Assembly (NCBI RefSeq): GCF_002240355.1
Contig: NZ_CP016353.1
Location: forward strand, 4,689,001-4,753,000
DNA length: 64,000 bases
DNA from: Prauserella marina
Lineage (GTDB): Bacteria; Actinomycetota; Actinomycetes; Mycobacteriales; Pseudonocardiaceae
Direction of reading: 5' to 3'
The notes under the pieces were generated by a model. That model was not told the DNA's origin, did not search any database, and was given only the letters and a program-made list of their open reading frames with translations. The translations under genes were made by a program, and so were the position numbers. This document shows positions 1-7,935 of the stretch, piece by piece (within the stretch, counting starts at the first letter, position 1; every line of letters starts with the position of its first letter).

Positions 1-212
1 CCACATCGAACCGGCAACGGGTGCCGACATCATCCACGCCCGCGCGCATCGCTGAGGCGTCCACGGCTCCGACGAAGCACGAAACCCGTTGGCACACATG
101 GGCATTCGCTTGCGCATCCGCCATAAGCCGACACTGACAGGGCTCGTCCCGAACGCGGATCTCGCCGTCCCGGGCGGGGGACTCGCGGAACGCGGCGACC
201 CGGCGGGTTCGC
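1..212. other. Left edge, no convincing gene
   Basis: A short open plus-strand frame enters from the left edge and stops at 53-55 (tail ...GADIIHARAHR). It could be the last 17 codons of a gene outside the window, but nothing identifies it. From 56 to 212 I see no gene. This stretch lies downstream of the minus-strand response regulator. Confidence 0.3.
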
Positions 213-869
213 TCAGGAGCCCCTGGCGACCACGAGACCCGACTCGTAGGCGAGCACGACGAGCTGAGCCCGATCGCGGGCATGCAGCTTGGTCATCGCC
301 CTGTTGACGTGCGTCTTGGCCGTCAGCGGGCTGATGACCATCCGGTCGGCGATCTCGTCGTTGGAAAGTCCTTGCGCGACAAGGGAAACGGCCTCGCGCT
401 CCCGGTTGGTCAGTTCCGTCAGCACCGCGCCCGTGGTGAGTGGCCGCGTGACGTAGCGGTCGATCAGCTTGCGGGTGATCGACGGCGCGAGCAAAGCATC
501 GCCGCGCGCGGCGACCCTCACGGCGTGCAGGAAGTCCTCCGGCTCGATGTCCTTGACGAGAAACCCGGCCGCACCGGCCCGCAGCGCGTTGAAGACATAC
601 TCGTCGAACCCGTAGTTGGTGAGGATGACGACGTGGACCCCGGCAAGCGCGGGGTCGGCCGCGATCCGCCGGGTCGCCTCGATGCCGTCCAGGTCCGGCA
701 TCTCGATGTCGATGAGCGCGATGTCGGGCAGGTACCGCCTGGCCAGCTCGACGCCCTCCCGGCCGTCGGCGGCCTCCGCCACGACCTCGATGTCGTCCTC
801 GATGTCGAGCAGCGCCCGGAATCCGCTGCGCAACAGCGGCTGGTCGTCGACGAGCAGAACCCGGATCAC
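213..869 (-). CDS. NarL/LuxR-family response regulator
   Basis: Cytoplasmic DNA-binding response regulator of 218 residues. The receiver domain (about 1-120) has the acidic pair near residues 8-9, the phospho-acceptor Asp54 in ALIDIEMPDLDG and the conserved Lys in GFLVKD. A LuxR-type helix-turn-helix follows (about 150-210; LTNREREAVSLVAQGLSNDEIA). The start is GTG at 869 and overlaps the stop of the upstream histidine kinase (GTGA), so the two are translationally coupled and form one two-component system. The regulated genes are not obvious. The closest candidate is the small membrane protein transcribed away from the kinase at 2197. The family assignment is secure and the signal is unknown. 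Confidence 0.93.
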   Translation of the reverse strand: MIRVLLVDDQPLLRSGFRALLDIEDDIEVVAEAADGREGVELARRYLPDIALIDIEMPDLDGIEATRRIAADPALAGVHVVILTNYGFDEYVFNALRAGAAGFLVKDIEPEDFLHAVRVAARGDALLAPSITRKLIDRYVTRPLTTGAVLTELTNREREAVSLVAQGLSNDEIADRMVISPLTAKTHVNRAMTKLHARDRAQLVVLAYESGLVVARGS

Positions 870-1981
870 GACAGCCCCGCCACGGGAAGCTCGGCCTCGA
901 CGGCGAAACCGCCCTCACCGCGTGGCGCGGCCCGAAGTCGTCCCCCGAGCGCGGTGACCCGCTCACGCATTCCGAGCAGCCCGACGCCGGGCACTGGCGC
1001 CCGGTCCGGGGTGGCCGTGCCGTCGTCGTCGATCCGGATGACCAGCAGACCGGGGCGGTGATCGATCACCACCGACGCGGTCTCGGCGCCGGAATGCCTC
1101 GCGATGTTGGTCAGCGACTCCTGGACGATGCGGTAGGCGGTGCCGCCGACCTCGGCAGGCACCCCATTCGCCGTTCCCTCGATCCTCAGCGTCGCGTCGA
1201 GGCCCGCCGTCCTCGCTCTGGCCACCAACTCGGGAACGTGGTCGAGACCGTGCGCGGGATGACTGTCGTCGTCGCGAAGGGCCTCAAGGGTCGCCCGCAG
1301 TTCCCTTGCCGCCTCCCTGCCTGCCTCCCTGATGGTCAGCAGCGCCTCCGGTACCTGCTCACCACGTTTGCGGGCCACGTGGACGGCGGCCTCGGCCTGC
1401 ACCTTGATCACGGAGATCTGATGGGTGAGCGAGTCGTGCAATTCCCTCGCGACGTGCAGCCGCTCCTCGTCGGCACGGCGCCGCGCGGTCTCCTCCCTCG
1501 TGCGCTCCGCCTCCTTCGCTCTGCGCTCGGCCTGCCGCAGCGCCTCGCCCGCGGCGCCCGCGGCGATCAGCCACGCGATCTCAAGGGCGCCCCTCGCTCG
1601 CGCGAACGCCTCGCCGGTGTCGTGCAGGCCCGAGATCATCGCGGCGAGCGGAAGCGCGGCAAGCACGAGCACGCTCGCCACCACCGTGACGACACGATGT
1701 CCCGACCGCATGGCCGCGTACACCGCGAACAGGTACGCGACGGCGGGCACGTCGAATCCGGCCGCCTGATAGCCCACCGCGCACAGCCCGGTGACCGCCA
1801 GTACCACCACCGGCGCGCGGCGGCGCGCGACCAGCGCCAGCCCGCTCGCCGTCAGCAGTGCGCAGCCGAGCAACCAGAGCGGTGACGCGGAATGCCGCCC
1901 GGCCAGCCCGGTGATCAGAAGGGCCGCCGCGACGCCGAGGGCGATGACCCAGTCCGTGGCGGCGATCCGCCCGCTGCTCAT
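866..1981 (-). CDS. Sensor histidine kinase, HisKA_3 (NarL-partner) type
   Basis: Membrane sensor kinase of 371 residues that phosphorylates the response regulator at 213-869. The N-terminal third holds several hydrophobic segments (about residues 10-130) with almost no extracytoplasmic loop, so it probably senses within the membrane. A charged coiled coil rich in Arg and Glu leads to the HisKA_3 dimerisation helix with the phospho-acceptor His in RELHDSLTHQIS. A HATPase_c domain with a typical N box (QESLTNIARHSG) and G box (GVGLLGMRERV) follows. The frame stays open upstream to 2149, but that extension is Arg-rich and not membrane-like, so ATG 1981 (MSSGRIAATDW) is preferred. Confidence 0.9.
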   Translation of the reverse strand: MSSGRIAATDWVIALGVAAALLITGLAGRHSASPLWLLGCALLTASGLALVARRRAPVVVLAVTGLCAVGYQAAGFDVPAVAYLFAVYAAMRSGHRVVTVVASVLVLAALPLAAMISGLHDTGEAFARARGALEIAWLIAAGAAGEALRQAERRAKEAERTREETARRRADEERLHVARELHDSLTHQISVIKVQAEAAVHVARKRGEQVPEALLTIREAGREAARELRATLEALRDDDSHPAHGLDHVPELVARARTAGLDATLRIEGTANGVPAEVGGTAYRIVQESLTNIARHSGAETASVVIDHRPGLLVIRIDDDGTATPDRAPVPGVGLLGMRERVTALGGRLRAAPRGEGGFAVEAELPVAGLS

Positions 1982-2196
1982 GCGTTGCACCCTAGCCGGA
2001 TTGCCGTCCCCCCGACTCCCGCGCGCGGATACCCGCCGGATACCGCGGGCGCGGTACTTCCCGGATCGCGCGGTACCCGGGTTACGGCGTCCACGGCAGT
2101 GCGGAATGCCCGCCCCTGCCGGACGACCAGGACCGGGTGTCCCGGCCATGCTCTGGCGAGACCCAGAACACGTTCGGAAACGACGAGGAGACTCTC

Positions 2197-2513
2197 ATGT
2201 CAGCGCAACTCTTGGCCGCCGTCGATGCCGCCACCATGACCACCGGCAGGCTCGTGGGCGCGGTGGCGGCGCTGGTGGCTCTGGCCGGGGCGGTCTCGGA
2301 CTGGCGAGACCCCGGGGCGGAAAACGGCGGGCGAGCATCGCGCTCGTGGCCGGACTGACCGGCATCGTGGCGGGCGGACTGGTGATGATCACCGCAAAGG
2401 GCGGCCCCGGCACCGGCTACGGGATCGTCGGCGGTGTCATCGCGCTGGCGCTCGGGGTGGTCGCCAGCGCGCTCGGCTGGCTGGCACTCACCCGCTCCCG
2501 CCGCACCGGGTGA
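2197..2513 (+). pseudogene. Small membrane protein (DUF6223-like), frameshifted
   Basis: Two overlapping frames together encode one small protein with about three transmembrane segments. The 5' part starts at ATG 2197 (MSAQLLAAVDAATMTTGRL) and reads into AGAVSDWRDPG. The natural continuation (GLGLARP..., then IALVAGLTGIVAGGLV and a C-terminal ALTRSRRTG) lies in the frame that ends at 2513. Moving between them needs a change equal to one lost base at about 2293-2300. The joined product resembles a short actinobacterial membrane protein family that I recall as DUF6223, often found beside two-component systems. As read, the product would stop at 2358 after 53 codons. Either the gene is broken or the base call is wrong. 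Confidence 0.65.
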
Positions 2514-2522
2514 GTACCGGCG

Positions 2523-3839
2523 TCACGCCCTGTCGTATGCGACGAGCGCGGGTTCGCCGTCGAGCAGGACCCGAAGTCCGATGATGCTGCCGTCGGTAGT
2601 GACCTGGCTGACCGAAACGCCGTCGAAGGTGGTGCGGGATTCTCCCGTCCTGACGTCGACGACCTCGATGCCCCGTTGCTGGTAACCGGGGATCAGGGCG
2701 AGATCGCCGACCACGGCCGACTGGTGCAACGCGGTGATCTTGTTTTCGATCCGCCACAGTTGGTCGCCGCTCGCCAGCTCGCGCCCGGTCAGGTAGGCGT
2801 GGGTGCCACGCTCGGGATCGGAGTCCGAGGTGATGACGACGTCGCCGTGCAGGACGGCCTGCTCGTAGTAGACAGGGGAACTCTCCGGCAACTCGGCCGA
2901 CCAGTTTTCCTCACCGGTCGCGGCGTCGAGTACGGCTATCCGGTTCTCGAAAACGTCGCGCGTCTCGTCGTGCCGGGTGGAGCGCACGACGACCTCGGTC
3001 GCGGTGGTCGCGACGAGTTGCTGGGCGAAGTCCTCGTGCCCGTAGTCCCACGACGGCTCGCCGTCCTTCGCGGAGAACGCGTACAGGCGCAGCGATTCGG
3101 GAGTCTGGTTGCCGCGCTCGTCGGTGACCATCTGCCACGCGCTGGTCGCGTCGGGCCCCGCCACGCCGAAGACGATCGTGTCACCGGCGGCCTCGCCGTA
3201 CTCGAAGGAGGAATCGAGGTCGATCTCGCTCGTCAGCAGCGGCTCGCCGCGAGCGGGGTCGATCATCGTCAGGGTGGCCTTGTCGTCTTCGGCCCAGCGC
3301 ACCAGCGCGACCTGCTTGTCGGCCACGGCGACGGTGGTGCTCGCGGTCGCGGGCTCGCCCTCGCCGAGCAACGTGCAGCCACGAACGTCGCCGCTGTCGA
3401 GATCGACCCGCACCGCTGTCGCCCGTGTGTCGTCAGGATGCTGCGACAACACCAGTTCGCCACCGACCTTGGCGCTGCCGTAGCTGGTTCCGTTCTGTTC
3501 GAACGCCCACAACCCGTTGCCGGTACCGGCGTCGGTGGCGACGACGTCGGCATCGCCCCTGCCCGTGTCGTCGACGACGACTCCGCCGAGAAGCGGTTCG
3601 GCCGACCGCGTGTCGGGGAGCACCGTTCGCGCTGGGCCGAACGGTGCTCGCGGCGCGTCGAGGACCGTCAGCGCGTCCTGGCTCGCGACGTCCGCGACCA
3701 GAACTCCGCCGCCGTGCTCGGCGGGAGTGAGTGCCTCCGCGCACGGGTCCGGTGCCGCCCACGGCCGCCATACGAGCAGGCCGCCCGCCAGCACCACGAC
3801 CAGCCCAGCACCGACCCACAGCCACACCCGACGACGCAT
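2523..3839 (-). CDS. Membrane-anchored PQQ-like beta-propeller protein
   Basis: Predicted type II or lipid-free anchored protein of 438 residues. A single hydrophobic helix near the N-terminus (VWLWVGAGLVVVLAGGLLVW) is followed by an exported domain of repeated blades. Blade signatures such as DAATGEENWSAELP, RELASGDQLWRIENK and DAGTGNGLWAFEQ are typical of PQQ_2 repeats, which in actinomycetes usually act as extracytoplasmic binding or scaffold propellers, not quinoprotein enzymes. No catalytic PQQ residues are evident. ATG 3839 is preferred because GGGG lies five bases upstream, although GTG 3845 is also in frame. It stands alone; its 3' end lies 9 bases from the tail of the small membrane protein gene. 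Confidence 0.8.
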   Translation of the reverse strand: MRRRVWLWVGAGLVVVLAGGLLVWRPWAAPDPCAEALTPAEHGGGVLVADVASQDALTVLDAPRAPFGPARTVLPDTRSAEPLLGGVVVDDTGRGDADVVATDAGTGNGLWAFEQNGTSYGSAKVGGELVLSQHPDDTRATAVRVDLDSGDVRGCTLLGEGEPATASTTVAVADKQVALVRWAEDDKATLTMIDPARGEPLLTSEIDLDSSFEYGEAAGDTIVFGVAGPDATSAWQMVTDERGNQTPESLRLYAFSAKDGEPSWDYGHEDFAQQLVATTATEVVVRSTRHDETRDVFENRIAVLDAATGEENWSAELPESSPVYYEQAVLHGDVVITSDSDPERGTHAYLTGRELASGDQLWRIENKITALHQSAVVGDLALIPGYQQRGIEVVDVRTGESRTTFDGVSVSQVTTDGSIIGLRVLLDGEPALVAYDRA

Positions 3840-3981
3840 AATCACCCCAATTGTCCGGTCAACGGCGTCAGATTAGCCCGGGTGTCCGTTTCGCGAAGCG
3901 AGTTCGCCGAACTGTTCGGCGGCAGTCCGTTCTCCCGAGCGGGCACTGAAAACCAGTGGACAGTTGCTTTCTGCCCGGCCC

Positions 3982-4042
3982 AGGTCGTGTCTGACAAACC
4001 CGTAGCCTGCTGCGCACGGCAGAGGTCTGTCAGACACGACCT
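3982..4042. repeat. 15-bp perfect inverted repeat, 61-bp element
   Basis: AGGTCGTGTCTGACA (3982-3996) and its exact complement (4028-4042) enclose 31 bases with a weak internal hairpin. It lies in the divergent gap between the propeller gene and the MFS remnant. The shape could be a miniature inverted-repeat element, the ends of a deleted insertion sequence or a regulatory hairpin. No target-site duplication is visible at its borders. Confidence 0.6.
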
Positions 4043-4097
4043 AGCGTCAATCAGGTGATCGCTGCGGACGACGAACCTCGCTCCAGCTAGCGCGGTC

Positions 4098-5495
4098 GTG
4101 GCCGCGACAGCTCCCGCGATGACCGGTCGCGATTCGGCCGTGCTGTTCAGCTTGTCGCTCGCGCAGTTCACGACGACACTCGAATTCACGATCGTCTTCG
4201 TCGCACTTCCCAGTATCGGAGACGATCTGTCACTTGGCGCAGGGCAACTGCAATGGGTCGTCGGCGCGTATGCCGTGCTCTTCGGTGGTTTTCTCATCCT
4301 CTGCGGCCGGTTGTCCGACCGATTCGGAGCCCGGCGGTTGTTCCTCGTGGCAACCGTGTTGTTCGGCCTCACGAGCGCGGCGGGCGCCGTCGCCGAAACA
4401 GCGGTGGTACTGCTCGCCGCGAGAGCGGGTCAGGGATTGGCCGCGGCCATGCTGCAACCCGCGGTTCTCGGACTTCTCCAGTCCGTGTTCCGTGACGAGC
4501 CTTTGCGCGGCCGAGCTTGGGCGGTGTGGTCGGCCATCGGCGCCTCGGGTTTGGGCCTTGGCGCGTTACTCGGCGGCGTACTGACCGAGTGGTCGTGGCG
4601 CCTCACGTTCGCGATCAACGTGCCACTCATGGCGGCCTGTGCGCTGGGAGCGCTCGTCTGGATGCCGCCTGGTCCCGCACGAAGTCCCGTCAGGATTCCA
4701 TTACGGCGGCCGGGCTCGCCGTCGGCGCGGCCCTGTCGCTTTCGCTTGGTCTCACCGTGGCGACCGATCAGGGCTGGCGCGCTCCCCTCGTGTACCTCTG
4801 CCTCGTCACGGCCGGTGTGCTCGGAACCCTTCTCCTCCGTCGAGAACGGGGCCGTTCGGTGAACCTGATCGACGCCGGGCTCCGCCGCGTTCGCACCTTG
4901 TGGACCGGAGCGGGCGTCACGGCCCTCTACATGGCCAGCGCGGGTTCGTCGTATTACCTCCTCACGCTGCTACTCCAGCATCAATGGCACTACGGCGCGC
5001 GTGAAGCCGGGTTCGGCTTCCTCCCTCTGGCCGCGGCTGTTTCAGCGGGAAGCGCCGTCGTGGGTGGTCTCGCGCGCCGCTGTGGCCTCACTCGCGTTCT
5101 CGTCATCGGCTTCGCGCTGTGCGCCGGTGGGCTCGCCTGGCTCGCCGCGACCGCGCCCGGCGGCTCCTACGTCCTTCTCGTGACCGGACTTGTCGTCAGC
5201 GGCATCGGCAACGGGCTGGTCTTCGCCGCGATGTTCCTGCTCGGCACTCGCGACGTGCGCTCGGGAGACGAAGGCACAGCAGGAGGAGTACTGGCGACAT
5301 CCCAATATCTGTCGAGCACCGTCGCGCTGGCACTGCTCACCGTCCTCATTGGACCGGAAAGAGATTCGCGACTTCCCACTCGCCTTTCTGGCCTTGAGCG
5401 TGACCGCCCTGATCGGCCTCGCCTTCGTTGTCGTGCGCGGTCGCCACGACCGCAGCGTGCGGCGGTGGCTTCGCCGTCAGCGCGGTGCCGCTTGA
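4098..5495 (+). pseudogene. MFS drug transporter (DHA2-like) with two frameshifts
   Basis: Three frames together encode one major facilitator transporter of about 460 residues. The first part, from GTG 4098 or ATG 4119, carries TM1-TM6 with a typical motif A (GRLSDRFGARRLFL). Coherent membrane sequence continues in a second frame from about 4690 (AGLAVGAALSLSLGLTVA) to about 5350. The last helix (VTALIGLAFVVV) lies in a third frame ending at 5495. The shifts fall near 4670 (equivalent to -1) and 5355 (equivalent to +1 or -2). Two independent indels in one gene favour real decay over error. The intact gene would have been a proton-driven exporter of the 14-TM or 12-TM drug class. Confidence 0.8.
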
Positions 5496-5518
5496 CCTGA
5501 AAACGACGACATAGCCGC

Positions 5519-5544
5519 GAAACGTATTGCAATGAAAGCGTTTC
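5519..5544. promoter_or_regulatory. Inverted repeat GAAACG-N14-CGTTTC
   Basis: A 6-bp perfect inverted repeat lies in an AT-richer patch between the end of the MFS remnant and the first proline-rich gene, about 130 bp before its start. It may be an operator for that gene or a weak terminator. The evidence is only its symmetry and position. Confidence 0.3.
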
Positions 5545-5673
5545 TTGGTGCAAACAAGAACTTTTCCGGCAGTCGAGGGCAAAGCGGAACGAATCGCACT
5601 ACCGGGACATCTACCTTCGAAACGATGCCGCGATGAGCGAGCACGGATACGTACGAGGATGGGGACCTGGGGA

Positions 5674-7632
5674 ATGGATCCGAATGGGAAATACTTCGGT
5701 TACGACATCAACAGGCTTCGGCAGAACCTGTCCGGCGACGGCATCACCCAGTACGTCTCAAGCTACTCGGTCACCTACAGCGCGTACTGGAACGAGGGCA
5801 AGCCACCCGAACAGCAGCAGTCGCCCCCTTATCTCTCCCCGAAGGCACAGACTCCCGCGCCCGACTCCGAGGAAGCCCAATCACTCGAAATCGAAATGAT
5901 CAGGGACCGGATCATGGGCGAGCAGCCGGGAACGACCTCGGACAGGGCCACCCAGTGGTCCAGGGTCGAGTCGATGCTGTTCTTCGTCCAGAACGACCTG
6001 TTCCAGCAGACCGATTCGCTTGGCGCGGAATGGGAATCGCCGTCGGCGAAAGAGGCTTATCTGCTGAAGGTCGGCGAGACGCTGGCGCACATCGAAATGT
6101 GGCGCGAGGCCGCAGAAGCCAACCACACCGCCCTTTATTCGCTGGCGAGCGCCATGCGCACCGCACAGGACAACATGCGGGACCTCTGGCAGCGCTACGA
6201 AAAGGCGATCTGGCGATCCGTCGAGAACTATCTGGATTCACCAACAGGGCTGGGACCGGGCATACCCGTCAGCCCGTACGCGGCCGTTTCGGATGACAAG
6301 GTCGAACAAAAAATAGCCGAAATCATCGAAGAGCAACGCTGGGATCTGCCCTATATCAAGGAAACGCGGCACACGTACAACACGGAGGCACGGCAGCTCA
6401 TCAACGACACGGCGAATTCGTACGCCTCCGCGATCTCGAAACTGGAGACCGCGCGGGCGAACCGGATGATTCCGATGGACGCGATCCTGCACCCCGAAGC
6501 CACCGGTATCGAGCTTCCGTCGATGCCTCCCGGCGGCGTCCCAGGCGGGCCCGGCGGGTTCGGCGGCCCTTCGCCTGCTCCACCCGGCGGGATCCCACCC
6601 GTTCCCACGTTCGACGTCACCCCGCGTCCCCCGGACGTCGGCAACGCGGCCGGTTCCCCGCGAGCCCCCGGCACCCCGGCTCCCGTGCCACCCTCGACGA
6701 CACCGCGAACCTCACCCTCGGCCCCGGTTCTCACGCCGCCGAACCGGCCCGTGGGCTCGGTTCCACCCTTCGCCGCTGCCGGGCCGCCCCTGCCCGGCGC
6801 GCCATCGGCGCCGGGCCTCGGCACCGCATCCGGCAGCGTGCTCGGCGGACCGCCACCGCTCGGTACCGGATCGCCACCGCCACCTTCCAGCGGTGGCCTT
6901 CCCGGCGGAGCACGAGGCGGCCTCGGTATGCCGGGCCAGACCCCGCCGCCTCCCGCCGGAGGCAGCCCGGGGAAACCGAAGCGGGGCAAGGTACTCGGTG
7001 ACAAAGTGGACGGTGCCGATCGACATGGCACGCCACCTCCGGCCACCGGTGCGCCGCCTGGCGGGCGAAACACCAAACCGGGTGCCCCTCTGGCGAGTCT
7101 CCCGACCGCACTGGAATCCCAGGAGGTGTTCAGGGCGCCGCCCGCGCAGGCGTCGCCGGTGCTCGACACCACCGACAACACCAAGAAACGCGCCAAAGGG
7201 AGAGCCGCCACCGAACGAGACAGCATGCCTTCGGTACTTTCCGGCGCCCGCGCCGAACCCAAGACCCCTGCCAAGAAACAACGCGAGCGATCCGTCCCGG
7301 AAGGCGCGGCGCCAGTCGAGTTCACGGTTCCCACCGGGACGGCACCGGTGTTCAAGGGCAGGCTCGCCGAACAAAAAGACCGCGACGACCGGCGACCACT
7401 CGGCGACGTCCCCACTGCACTGCGCGGTCCAGCCGCGGCGACGCTCGCCGAACACCAGCGACACGGCGCCCCACAAGCCGACCGCACCACCCGCACCGCA
7501 ACACCCCAGCCGGAGAAACACACCCGAGACTCCTGGGACGTCGACACCCCAGGAGGGCCCGTCGTCTCCAGCACCAAACGAAACGAATACCGAGCAGAAC
7601 CCAAGAAGATCCTCGGCACCAGGCAACACTGA
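5674..7632 (+). CDS. ESX/PPE-like Pro-rich protein, paralogue 1
   Basis: Protein of 652 residues in three parts. The head (about 1-265) is helical and Trp/Tyr-rich, with a helix-turn-helix hairpin whose turn reads EWESPSAKEAYL, similar to the W-x-G/S turn of WXG100 and PPE type VII secretion substrates. A disordered linker of Pro, Gly, Ala and Ser follows (about 265-500). The tail is charged, with RLAEQKDRDDRRPLGD and a conserved end SWDVDTPGGPVVSS...KKILGTRQH. There is no Sec signal. ATG 5674 is chosen because the paralogue begins at the equivalent MDPN-KYFGYDIN; the open frame upstream to 5545 has no counterpart there. No ESX membrane genes are nearby, so secretion is inference. Confidence 0.72.
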   Translation: MDPNGKYFGYDINRLRQNLSGDGITQYVSSYSVTYSAYWNEGKPPEQQQSPPYLSPKAQTPAPDSEEAQSLEIEMIRDRIMGEQPGTTSDRATQWSRVESMLFFVQNDLFQQTDSLGAEWESPSAKEAYLLKVGETLAHIEMWREAAEANHTALYSLASAMRTAQDNMRDLWQRYEKAIWRSVENYLDSPTGLGPGIPVSPYAAVSDDKVEQKIAEIIEEQRWDLPYIKETRHTYNTEARQLINDTANSYASAISKLETARANRMIPMDAILHPEATGIELPSMPPGGVPGGPGGFGGPSPAPPGGIPPVPTFDVTPRPPDVGNAAGSPRAPGTPAPVPPSTTPRTSPSAPVLTPPNRPVGSVPPFAAAGPPLPGAPSAPGLGTASGSVLGGPPPLGTGSPPPPSSGGLPGGARGGLGMPGQTPPPPAGGSPGKPKRGKVLGDKVDGADRHGTPPPATGAPPGGRNTKPGAPLASLPTALESQEVFRAPPAQASPVLDTTDNTKKRAKGRAATERDSMPSVLSGARAEPKTPAKKQRERSVPEGAAPVEFTVPTGTAPVFKGRLAEQKDRDDRRPLGDVPTALRGPAAATLAEHQRHGAPQADRTTRTATPQPEKHTRDSWDVDTPGGPVVSSTKRNEYRAEPKKILGTRQH

Positions 7633-7638
7633 CCGACC

Positions 7639-7670
7639 AGCCCGGTGTGGGAGCGCTCCCACACCGGGCT
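7639..7670 (+). terminator. 32-bp perfect palindrome after paralogue 1
   Basis: AGCCCGGTGTGGGAGC is followed directly by its reverse complement, giving a 16-bp stem seven bases after the stop. It is a likely transcription terminator. It has no U-tract, as is usual in actinomycetes. Hairpin folding would open a few central pairs to form the loop. Confidence 0.75.
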
Positions 7671-7935
7671 GCCGCCCGACCGCGATTCCTCTTGGCAGCC
7701 AACGTAAGTACGACGGCGTCGTCGCTGGTCAGCCGACTACGACAAGCTTTCCTGTTGCGAATTACCACCATATCCTGATAGATCAAGGAAAATTTGGAAC
7801 CAACCGGCTTCGCGAGGTGTCTACCGAGGAGAACCGCCAACAGCCAGAGAACGTGCCCGGTCAGATTCATCCCGGCACCGCGCGTGCGCTGACCGGCACC
7901 CGACCCGGAATCGCAGGTAAACGGGGGCCTGAGTC
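7671..7935 (+). promoter_or_regulatory. Upstream region of paralogue 2, possible promoter
   Basis: This gap separates the two paralogues and is unusually AT-rich around 7740-7800. A candidate promoter is TTGCGA (7755-7760), an 18-base spacer and TAGATC (7779-7784), about 150 bases before the start. A clear ribosome site (GGGGG at 7923-7927) precedes ATG 7936. Paralogue 2 therefore probably has its own promoter and is not read through from paralogue 1. I see no small gene here. Confidence 0.35.

Noticed and set aside
6351-7664. Minus-strand Gly/Pro-rich frame over paralogue 1
   Set aside because: It mirrors the low-complexity linker of the plus-strand protein, and a similar antisense frame occurs over the paralogue.
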